Below, piece by piece: positions 9,340-17,125 of a stretch of 64,000 nucleotides of DNA. Below the pieces are notes generated by a model. That model had not been told where the DNA came from. It saw only the letters and a program-made list of their open reading frames with translations, and searched no databases. The stretch is taken from positions 4,434,501-4,498,500 of the forward strand of contig NZ_CP092418.1 of assembly GCF_023716485.1 (NCBI RefSeq), in the 5' to 3' direction. Position 1 is the stretch's first letter, and the number at the start of each line of letters is the position of its first letter. The DNA is from Microbulbifer variabilis (lineage in GTDB: Bacteria; Pseudomonadota; Gammaproteobacteria; Pseudomonadales; Cellvibrionaceae). Both the position numbers and the translations under genes were made by a program.

Positions 9340-10875
9340 TTGAAAACGCTACGATTAATACTCGGCGACCAGCTCAACCATAAGCACTCTTGGTATAAAT
9401 CAAGCAGTCCAGATATTTTCTACCATATTGCCGAGATACGACAGGAGACAGATTACGCCATTCATCATATTCAAAAAGTGGTTGCCTTTTTTGAATCCAT
9501 GCAAACGTTTGCCGAGTGGCTGAAATCACATGGCCATCAAGTCATTTACTATCAGATTGACTGCAAAGAAAATCGACAAAATCTTAAAGAAAATATTCGA
9601 CAAATAGTTGCTCAGCTAGATATTCAGAGATTTGAATATCAACTACCTGATGAGTATCGTCTTGAAGAGCAACTAAATACAATAGTTCAAGAATTGCAGA
9701 TAGAGTATAAAGCCTATGACACAGAACATTTTCTAACCACCAGAAACCACTTGAAGGATTTCTTTAAGGGAAAGAAAACTCTCTTAATGGAAAGCTTCTA
9801 TCGCCATATGCGCAGGGAAAACAATATACTTGTCGATAAAAAGGGGAATCCTGAAGGAAACCAGTGGAATTTTGATAAAGGGAATCGAAAAAAATGGAGT
9901 GAAGACCCTCAAGTTCCCCGACAATACCTATTTCGAAAGAATGTGGAAAAAACACTTAAACGTATCCAAGCCGCAAAAATAAAAACCATTGGTTCTATTA
10001 ACGCCAAGCATTTTACCTGGCCAACAAGTAGAGAAGATAGCCTCAAAGTCCTTAACCATTTTTGTAAATATCTTTTACCACACTTCGGCGATTACCAGGA
10101 TGCGATGGACCCCAACGAGGCCTACCTTTTTCATAGCCGCCTGAGTTTTTCTCTTAACTGCAAATTACTATCTCCCAGTGAAGTTATCTATCGCACTATT
10201 GATCATTGGAATTCCAACAAGAAGGAAATTCATATGAATCAAATAGAAGGATTTGTCCGGCAAATTCTTGGCTGGCGGGAGTATATGCGCGGCATTTATT
10301 GGCAAGAGATGCCAAACTATACGAAAATCAACAAACTACAAAATCATAATTCGCTGCCCAATTTCTATTGGACAGCGCAAACGGATATGTACTGCCTTAA
10401 AAGCGCTATCAAAAACAGCCTTGAGCATGCCTATGCCCACCACATTCAGCGTTTAATGATAACTGGTAACTTTGCTCTTTTAACACAAACCGACCCAGAC
10501 CAGGTAGATGCATGGTATTTAGGGATATATATCGATGCTATTCAGTGGGTAGAGTTACCGAACACTCGCGGTATGAGTCAATATGCCGATGGCGGACTGG
10601 TCGCAACAAAGCCTTATATAAGCAGTGGCTCGTATATCAATAAAATGAGCAACTATTGTGATAACTGCCGATACGATGTAAAGAAGAGAGTTGGTGAAGG
10701 TGCATGTCCCTTCAATAGTCTTTATTGGAATTTTCTCTTAGAAAAGCGCGACTATTTTAAGAAAAACCCAAGAATGTCTATGATGCTCAGCCTCTTAGAT
10801 AAATTGACAACGAAGGAAAAAAAAGACATCCAAGCTCAAGCCAATAGTTTCATAAATTCTTTAAGCTGCAATTAG
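9340..10875 (+). CDS. iron-sulfur photolyase/cryptochrome-related protein (FeS-BCP, PhrB type)
   Basis: Predicted FAD-dependent (6-4) photolyase or blue-light receptor of 511 residues. The N-terminal LRLILGDQLNHKH segment is characteristic of the deoxyribodipyrimidine photolyase-related group. Four cysteines, Cys352, Cys440, Cys443 and Cys456, match in order and spacing the [4Fe-4S] ligands of Agrobacterium PhrB (Cys350/438/441/454). The start is TTG, supported by AAAAAGG eight bases upstream and by the conserved N-terminus directly after it. No other photobiology gene is adjacent. Substrate (6-4 lesion repair versus signalling) cannot be decided from sequence alone. Confidence 0.9.
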   Translation: MKTLRLILGDQLNHKHSWYKSSSPDIFYHIAEIRQETDYAIHHIQKVVAFFESMQTFAEWLKSHGHQVIYYQIDCKENRQNLKENIRQIVAQLDIQRFEYQLPDEYRLEEQLNTIVQELQIEYKAYDTEHFLTTRNHLKDFFKGKKTLLMESFYRHMRRENNILVDKKGNPEGNQWNFDKGNRKKWSEDPQVPRQYLFRKNVEKTLKRIQAAKIKTIGSINAKHFTWPTSREDSLKVLNHFCKYLLPHFGDYQDAMDPNEAYLFHSRLSFSLNCKLLSPSEVIYRTIDHWNSNKKEIHMNQIEGFVRQILGWREYMRGIYWQEMPNYTKINKLQNHNSLPNFYWTAQTDMYCLKSAIKNSLEHAYAHHIQRLMITGNFALLTQTDPDQVDAWYLGIYIDAIQWVELPNTRGMSQYADGGLVATKPYISSGSYINKMSNYCDNCRYDVKKRVGEGACPFNSLYWNFLLEKRDYFKKNPRMSMMLSLLDKLTTKEKKDIQAQANSFINSLSCN

Positions 10876-11117
10876 AAAATTCACTCTTCTGCTCCAGCCA
10901 AAAGGCTTAAATAAAATAACCTCGCAACCATCAACTCTTCAGGCAGTACTTTCACTTATAAGATAGTTTTCAAAAACAGCTAAACAATAAAGGCAGGGAA
11001 AGAAAGGAAAAAAATAATAGGAGGTAAAAAATTTAAATTAACCCAAGATACAATACAAAAGACCATACGTATGGTACCTCGGGCTAACTCAATGTGTGCT
11101 AACTGTGGTCCATAGCG

Positions 11118-11534
11118 CTATTTAAACATCAGCTCTGGATTCACCATAGTTTTCATTTCCAGCACATTACCGTTCGGATCTTCGATAAAGAAGGTTTCCT
11201 GTTCGTACTCACTGCCAACGAAGCGACGATATGGCTTATCCAAGTACTCCAGGCCAGCAGCTTCGATACGAGCTTTCAGGGCTTGGAATTCATCATCCGG
11301 CAGGTGAATACCGAAATGGGGAACAGCTACCGCTCCCATATCAACCTTATGGCGTACGTTCGGCAGCTTCTCTTCACTCTGATGCAAAGTAAGTTCATTG
11401 CCCCAGAAATCGATATCTACCCAGCGCCCTTCTTCACTGTTTCCAGTTTTACAGCCAAAAACGCCACAGTAAAATTTCTTGGCTACCTCAAGATCCCCTG
11501 CGGGGATTGCAAGGTGCAAGCAATTGGATTTCAT
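11118..11534 (-). CDS. VOC (glyoxalase/bleomycin-resistance) family protein
   Basis: Small metal-dependent fold of about 138 residues with paired beta-alpha-beta-beta-beta modules: HLAIPAGDLEVAKKFYCGVFG at the start and ETFFIEDPNGNVLEMK at the end. Metal-ligand-type His and Glu occur at both ends (CLHLAIP, HFGIHLP, VLEMK). The ATG at 11534 follows GGGAGG, so it is preferred over the in-frame ATG 12 bases upstream. It is a single gene. Substrate unknown; dioxygenase, isomerase and resistance functions all occur in this fold. Confidence 0.82.
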   Translation of the reverse strand: MKSNCLHLAIPAGDLEVAKKFYCGVFGCKTGNSEEGRWVDIDFWGNELTLHQSEEKLPNVRHKVDMGAVAVPHFGIHLPDDEFQALKARIEAAGLEYLDKPYRRFVGSEYEQETFFIEDPNGNVLEMKTMVNPELMFK

Positions 11535-12461
11535 AAAACCTCCCACTCCCGGCCGCTCTTCTTCATCCCGCTGATTGACATATAATCACAAGCCAACACC
11601 CTGGGGGATAGATTTCTCAAGCAACCAATTGGTACATACGGGGTATAGCGACCCCAATTTATTATTTACGCCACCAGGGCCGATCAAGGGCTTCCCAGAT
11701 GACATCCGGATAACAAGGCAGCTGCCAGAGCCCCGAGAGACACATATTGCACCTATTTATAGGGCGGTTCGTGAGTCTCTCCCACTAAGTGCTCAAAAAA
11801 ACAACAACAGGCGTAATCAGGTCACTACTAACCGGCAAGCCTTGAAATATCCTCCTAATTGAGTGCGGTACTTTAACACATGTGTTGCTGTGAAGAACTG
11901 ACTCTGATTAATAACGAAGTTACTCACAAGTCACTCCTTCATCAGGGCTCACTATTAAAAGAAAGCCTTACATAGAATCTGCACGATGCACCTCAATGGT
12001 GCATGCTAGTAGGATGACCCGTGCACAAGGTGTACTCAGCTCCGCTTAATACAGTTCCCTCCAGGTCTTTCCACAACGCTTTGCCTTACAAACTCTTGCA
12101 GCTTATTAGTGCTCCCTGTACAACCTGGCGCCCTATTTGCAGGCAGCAAGTAATGGTCCACAACCTTTCCTTATTAAAAGTATCGGTTCAACGTAACCAA
12201 AAATCAGGCCAGCCCTTCAATAGGCCTTTTTCCCGGATGTAGGCTTACCCAACCGCTAAAAGGTATTTAGTTTTTATTTTTAAAAATTTATTAGTACTTC
12301 ATTGCTTTAAGGCTGCTCACCTAGAGGCTATTGCTGAAAAAAAATACTGGAAAACACTCGGTAAACTCGGGTATATTCCGCGACTATTTTTTAACCAACT
12401 GCCGACCCAAGTGTCGGCCGCCAGTGCGGTTTCCGCCTGTCGCTGTAACAGAGGTAATACA
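11535..12461. other. long intergenic region upstream of purine operon
   Basis: About 927 bases with no supportable gene. Two open stretches (11575-11862 and 12021-12242, plus strand) lack recognisable domains or ribosome-binding sites. The last ~60 bases hold the hairpins listed below, just before the Tsx-like gene. Confidence 0.45.
12401..12436 (+). promoter_or_regulatory. leader hairpins upstream of the purine-salvage operon
   Basis: Two adjacent inverted repeats lie just before the Tsx-like gene: GCCGAC(12401)/GTCGGC(12413) with a 6-base loop and GCGG/CCGC (12426-12436) with a TTT-containing loop. They could form a structured 5' leader or weak attenuator. The sequence does not match the purine-riboswitch core, so regulation is only inferred. 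Confidence 0.3.
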
Positions 12462-13247
12462 ATGAAACCAACCAAGCCCCTGCTACTACTGGCCTCCGGG
12501 CTGTTGTCTGTAGCTGCCCAAGCAGAAATGACTTGGAGCGATAACAGCCTCAGCCTGTTGTATGGCCGCGACTATGAAATGAACTACAGCCTGACCACCG
12601 ATGATTCAGAGCGCTCTGTAGTGACCTTTGAACACGCCAGTGGCCACAGCTGGGGAGACCTGTTTATCTTTGCCGACTATCTGCATTCAGAAGATGGTTC
12701 AAAGGAGCTCTATTCAGAAATTTCTCCGCGTCTGAGCCTGGGGAAGCTCAGCGATCGTGAACTGGCTTGGGGGCCGGTAACCGACGTATTAGTGGCAACC
12801 ACTGTAGAGCTGGGCAATATGGATGACCCCGATCACCTCACAGCCACAGGCCCGCATTTCACCAACGTTCTGACAGGTCTCGGTTTCGACCTTGCAGTTC
12901 CGGGTTTTTCCTTTGTCCAAGTAAACGCCTACCGCCGCGATAACGATGACAAGGCCAGCAACGAGCAGCTGACCCTGGTTTGGGCGATGCCATTTGCCCT
13001 GGGCGACGCCAGCTTCGTATACGATGGCTTTATCGATTGGACCAGCGCCTCCGAAGATGCACACCCAAGCATGAACTTTACCTCCCAACTCAAGTGGGAT
13101 GTGGGCGCCAATTGGGGTGAGCCGAAAGCCCTGTATGCCGGTATTGAATACGTACATTGGAATGACAAATTTGGGTTCAAAGATGGAACCTTTAATACCG
13201 ACTCCAACGAGCGCAATGTTAACCTGCTAGTAAAGTACCACTTCTGA
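12462..13247 (+). CDS. Tsx-like nucleoside-specific outer-membrane channel
   Basis: Predicted outer-membrane beta-barrel of 261 residues with a Sec signal peptide (cut near VAAQA/EMTW). Alternating amphipathic strands run through the chain and the C-terminus ends in the aromatic VKYHF typical of Bam substrates. It resembles the nucleoside channel Tsx/OmpK family and would admit nucleosides or bases. The ATG at 12462 is preceded by GAGG at 7 bases; an in-frame GTG at 12411 lies within the leader hairpin and would destroy the signal peptide. Only one base separates it from the NCS2 permease, which supports a purine-uptake role. Confidence 0.85.
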   Translation: MKPTKPLLLLASGLLSVAAQAEMTWSDNSLSLLYGRDYEMNYSLTTDDSERSVVTFEHASGHSWGDLFIFADYLHSEDGSKELYSEISPRLSLGKLSDRELAWGPVTDVLVATTVELGNMDDPDHLTATGPHFTNVLTGLGFDLAVPGFSFVQVNAYRRDNDDKASNEQLTLVWAMPFALGDASFVYDGFIDWTSASEDAHPSMNFTSQLKWDVGANWGEPKALYAGIEYVHWNDKFGFKDGTFNTDSNERNVNLLVKYHF

Positions 13248-13248
13248 T

Positions 13249-14610
13249 ATGAAACCCTCTGATATCCAAACATCAGCGACCCCAGGGTCTGGTATTCCCC
13301 AGGCGGGCGGCGACGCCTCTTTATTGGAAAAGCTGTTCAAGCTGTCTGAGCGTCAGACAAATGTTCGCCGGGAAGTGATTGCCGGTGTAACCACTTTCCT
13401 GACCATGGCTTACATCATTTTTGTAAACCCCAACATCCTGGCGGCGGCTGGTATGGATAAGGGCGCCGTGTTTATGGCGACCTGTCTTGCTGCTGCGATC
13501 GGCTGTCTAATTATGGGGCTGTACGCCAACTACCCCATCGCACTGGCGCCGGGAATGGGCCTCAACGCCTTCTTCGCCTATGTAGTGGTGGGCGAAATGG
13601 GCTATAGCTGGCAGGTTGCCCTGGGTGCAGTGTTTATATCAGGGGTAGTGTTCCTACTGCTTAGTATCTTTAAGTTGCGGGAATGGATAATCGACAGTAT
13701 TCCCACCTCCCTGAGGCAGTCCCTGGCAGCCGGTATTGGACTGTTCCTGGCGATTATCGCCCTGAAGAGCTCAGGGATCGTGGTTGCCAGCCCCGCCACC
13801 CTGGTGACCCTGGGGGACCTTAAGTCTGTTGAAGCTATGCTGGCTGCTCTGGGCTTCTTTATTATTGTGGCTTTGTCCTACCGCCGTATGCTCGGCTCGG
13901 TAATGATTGGCATTCTCGCAGTTACCGTTATTGCACTGGCTATTGGTAAAGTAGAGTTCACCGGCCTGGTCTCCGCACCACCGAGCCTGGCGCCCACCTA
14001 CCTCGAACTGGATATCGCCGGGGCATTTGAAGTGGGTATGATCAGTGTAATCTTCGCCTTCCTGTTCGTAGACCTGTTCGATACTGCCGGCACTCTGCTG
14101 AGTGTCTCCGACCGCGCCAAGCTTCTCGATGAAAACGGTAAGTTGCCGGGCATGGGCAAAGCCCTGATGGCAGACAGCTCCGCTTCTGTAGTCGGTTCTG
14201 TTCTGGGTTCGTCCACCACTACTTGTTACGTTGAGAGCACCGCGGGTATTACCGCAGGCGGACGCACCGGTCTGACTGCAGTGGTCTGCGCTGGCCTGTT
14301 CTTGCTGGCCACCTTCTTTTCCCCGCTGATCGGGATGATTCCCGCTTATGCGACTGCCGGAGCTCTGCTGTATGTCGGCGTCCTGATGACCTCCGGTCTG
14401 TCTTCCATCGACTGGGATGACATCACCGAAGCCGCTCCGGCGGTGATTGCGGCAGTAATGATGCCGTTATCATTCTCTATCGCTCACGGTATTGCTCTGG
14501 GCTTTATTGCCTACGCAGTCATCAAAACACTGAGCGGGCGCAGTAAAGACGTCAGCATCAGTGTCTACGTGTTAGCGGCTCTCTTTATTGCCAAGTTCGC
14601 CTTTTTCTGA
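13249..14610 (+). CDS. NCS2-family purine permease (AzgA/GhxP type)
   Basis: Inner-membrane proton-coupled importer of adenine, guanine or hypoxanthine, 453 residues with many hydrophobic segments. Family signatures visible are the N-terminal LTMAYIIFVNPNILAAAGMD, GMGLNAFFAY, and SSTTTCYVESTAGITAGGRTG. The start overlaps the end of the outer-membrane channel gene by context (1-base gap), and the phosphoribosyltransferase follows after 11 bases, giving a channel-permease-salvage enzyme operon. The exact base specificity cannot be read from sequence. Confidence 0.93.
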   Translation: MKPSDIQTSATPGSGIPQAGGDASLLEKLFKLSERQTNVRREVIAGVTTFLTMAYIIFVNPNILAAAGMDKGAVFMATCLAAAIGCLIMGLYANYPIALAPGMGLNAFFAYVVVGEMGYSWQVALGAVFISGVVFLLLSIFKLREWIIDSIPTSLRQSLAAGIGLFLAIIALKSSGIVVASPATLVTLGDLKSVEAMLAALGFFIIVALSYRRMLGSVMIGILAVTVIALAIGKVEFTGLVSAPPSLAPTYLELDIAGAFEVGMISVIFAFLFVDLFDTAGTLLSVSDRAKLLDENGKLPGMGKALMADSSASVVGSVLGSSTTTCYVESTAGITAGGRTGLTAVVCAGLFLLATFFSPLIGMIPAYATAGALLYVGVLMTSGLSSIDWDDITEAAPAVIAAVMMPLSFSIAHGIALGFIAYAVIKTLSGRSKDVSISVYVLAALFIAKFAFF

Positions 14611-14621
14611 GGGGTACACAG

Positions 14622-15185
14622 ATGAAAAAGCATTTTATCAGCGCACAGCAACTGCTGATTGATTCCTACGCGCTTGCCGAACAAATCTATCAGAGCGGCT
14701 TCCGCCCTAATTACATCGTTGGTGTATGGCGTGGCGGCGCTCCGGTAGGTATCGCGGTACAAGAATTGCTTCATGTGATGGGTGTGGATGCGGACCATAT
14801 CGCAATCCGAACTTCCTCCTACCTCGGTATCGGCGAGCGCGACAAGAAAGTCCGAGTGCATGGCCTGAACTATCTGATTAAGCGCCTTGAGTCCCACGAC
14901 TCCCTACTGATCGTTGACGATGTGCACGATTCCGGCCTTAGTATTGAACAAACAATTGAAGACCTGCGCGCAGCCTGTAAAAAGAACACGCCAGAGATTC
15001 GTATCGCAACGCCTTACTACAAGCCGAAAAACAACAAAGCGAAGCGCGAGCCGGATTACTTTATCCACAAGACTGAAGAGTGGCTGGTATTCCCTCATGA
15101 GATCGACGGCCTCACTCGGGAAGAAATCCTGGAGAACAAGCCTGAACTCGCCCCTTACGTTGACCGGATTGCTACCGCAGTCTGA
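14622..15185 (+). CDS. hypoxanthine/purine phosphoribosyltransferase
   Basis: Type I phosphoribosyltransferase (187 residues) converting an imported purine base and PRPP to the nucleotide. The PRPP-binding loop is LLIVDDVHDSG at about 95-105, and the GVWRGGAPVG segment is the upstream PPi-type loop. The lysine/aspartate-rich C-terminal hood segment fits a hypoxanthine or guanine/xanthine enzyme. Last gene of the purine operon, followed by a strong terminator. Confidence 0.88.
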   Translation: MKKHFISAQQLLIDSYALAEQIYQSGFRPNYIVGVWRGGAPVGIAVQELLHVMGVDADHIAIRTSSYLGIGERDKKVRVHGLNYLIKRLESHDSLLIVDDVHDSGLSIEQTIEDLRAACKKNTPEIRIATPYYKPKNNKAKREPDYFIHKTEEWLVFPHEIDGLTREEILENKPELAPYVDRIATAV

Positions 15186-15197
15186 TCCTCTTTGTTA

Positions 15198-15217
15198 CCG
15201 GGGACTCAAGTCCCCGG
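15198..15217 (+). terminator. Rho-independent terminator of the purine operon
   Basis: An 8-bp GC-rich stem CCGGGGAC/GTCCCCGG with a TCAA tetraloop begins 12 bases after the phosphoribosyltransferase stop and is followed by a T/C-rich tract. Confidence 0.75.
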
Positions 15218-15520
15218 AACTTCCCCTTCTTTATCGTTGAGTTGTCAGTATCCTTACGACTCCTCTCGCTCCACCTCTTCCGGTCTAAAAACTACGCTAG
15301 AACCGATAAGCTACAATCAAGCCCCATACTTCAAACCTTTCTCAAAAGCCCCCACTTATGCAACTAAAGTTAGTTTTAGGCAATTTATTAAATAGAAAAG
15401 TTGGTCCAGAATTGGGAGGGCCTTAAATAAATTCACAATGTAGCTTTAGGGCTTCAAGTGGTAACAACGAACTATTTAAAGATTGTCTAAGATAACTGTC
15501 CCAATTGTCGGAAAATAAAA
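15218..15520. other. intergenic region upstream of aminotransferase
   Basis: About 300 bases between the purine-operon terminator and the next gene. No ORF, repeat or recognisable regulatory motif seen; AT-rich toward the aminotransferase. Confidence 0.45.
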
Positions 15521-16861
15521 ATGAACGACAAGCTCGCAGGGCTCAGCCAAACACAACTCGATGCACACTGGATGCCCTACACCGGTAACCGGCAGTTCAA
15601 ACGAGACCCACGAATGATTACAGCCGCTGATGGGTGCTATTTCACCAGTGCTGATGGTCGCCAGATATTCGATGGCCTTTCAGGCCTGTGGACCTGTGGC
15701 GCGGGTCATAATCGAAAAGAAATCGCCAAAGCCATTAACCAGCAGTTGGAGACTCTAGACTTCGCCCCCTCCTTTCAGTTTGGCCACCCCGGCTCCTTCA
15801 AGTTGGCGGAACGAATCACTCGCTTAATGCCGGAGGGCCTCAATCGGGTATTTTTCACCAATTCCGGCTCTGAAGCAGTGGAGACCTCGCTGAAGATTGC
15901 CCGTGCCTATTGGCGCAAAAGAGGACTGGCCAGCAAGACCAAACTGATTGGTCGAAGTAAGGGATATCACGGAGTGAATTTTGGTGGAGTTAGTGTCGGC
16001 GGCATCGGAGCCAACCGAGCCATCTATGGTCCGGCACTCTCCACCGCTCACCTTCCCCATACACTACTGCCGGAAAATCGCTTTAGTCGCGGACAGCCTG
16101 AATATGGGGCACACCTTGCCGAATCACTATTAGAAATTATTGAGCTACACGATGCTAGCAATATTGCCGCTGTCATCGTTGAGCCAATGGCTGGCTCCGC
16201 GGGTATTTTACCCCCACCAGAAGGCTACCTACAGCGACTTAGAGATATTTGCGAGCAACACCAAATCCTACTGATTTTCGACGAAGTAATCACCGCATTT
16301 GGCAGACTGGGCACTGCCACAGGTGCAGAGCTTTTTGGCGTAGTTCCAGATATTATCAACATCGCCAAGCAACTCACTAACGGAGTCATCCCCATGGGAG
16401 CCACGGTGGTGCAGCAAACGATCTATGAGACGTTTATGCAGCAAGGAGGAGCCGACTACCAGTTGGAGCTGCCCCATGGATACACTTATTCAGCACACCC
16501 AGTAGCCTGTGCAGCAGCACTTGCTACCTTAGAACTTCTAGAGAGAGATAACCTTTTTAAGCACTCAGCAGAGCTTGCCTATCTTCTGGAAGAATATATA
16601 CATCAGCTGAGCAACTTGCCTCTGGTTTACGATATCCGCAACTGTGGCCTAGCCGCTGCGCTAACGATTGAGAGAGCCCCAGGGGAGCCCTTATTACACC
16701 CATTCCGCATTGCTTTAAAGATGTGGGAGAAAGGCTTTTATGTTCGCTATAGCGGAGACACCATTCAATTGGGCATGCCATTTATTACACGCCGTGAAGA
16801 GATTGATGGACTGGTAAACGCCCTCGCTGAGTCTGTTCTTGAAGTTGCTAACGGTCAATAG
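15521..16861 (+). CDS. class III aminotransferase (omega-amino acid:pyruvate type)
   Basis: PLP-dependent enzyme of 446 residues moving an amino group from an omega-amino acid or amine to an alpha-keto acid. HWMPYTGNRQF at the N-terminus is the beta-alanine:pyruvate aminotransferase signature. GSEAVETSLKIARAYW and the LIFDEVITAFGRLG aspartate motif precede the Schiff-base Lys283 (NIAKQLTNGVIPMGA). It stands alone and is paralogous to the aminotransferase at 48560-49873. Substrate may be beta-alanine, GABA or taurine; not resolvable by eye. Confidence 0.88.
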   Translation: MNDKLAGLSQTQLDAHWMPYTGNRQFKRDPRMITAADGCYFTSADGRQIFDGLSGLWTCGAGHNRKEIAKAINQQLETLDFAPSFQFGHPGSFKLAERITRLMPEGLNRVFFTNSGSEAVETSLKIARAYWRKRGLASKTKLIGRSKGYHGVNFGGVSVGGIGANRAIYGPALSTAHLPHTLLPENRFSRGQPEYGAHLAESLLEIIELHDASNIAAVIVEPMAGSAGILPPPEGYLQRLRDICEQHQILLIFDEVITAFGRLGTATGAELFGVVPDIINIAKQLTNGVIPMGATVVQQTIYETFMQQGGADYQLELPHGYTYSAHPVACAAALATLELLERDNLFKHSAELAYLLEEYIHQLSNLPLVYDIRNCGLAAALTIERAPGEPLLHPFRIALKMWEKGFYVRYSGDTIQLGMPFITRREEIDGLVNALAESVLEVANGQ

Positions 16862-17125
16862 CGTTTTTATTCTGTTAGCGGCTTCCCCCATTGCTAAACA
16901 GCAATTCACCCCATAAGAACAACCCCTTAACGCTCAAGCCCTGTTAATAAAATAATCCCGAATCTACATGGGATATAATTTTGAAGACTAACCCACTTTA
17001 ACCGCTTTTTATTTGGGCCATTTCATCTATTTATTGTATAGCACCAATAGTAAGATTCTCGGTGCATAAATTGCGGACAAATATAGAATCATAGCAATAA
17101 CAACTAACCGATCGGTGAGACCACC

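Noticed and set aside
11575..12242. Two open frames (11575-11862, 12021-12242)
   Set aside because: No ribosome-binding site, no domain, low-complexity content; treated as intergenic.
12330..12461. Purine riboswitch before the purine operon
   Set aside because: Core loop sequences of the purine aptamer are missing; only small hairpins are seen.
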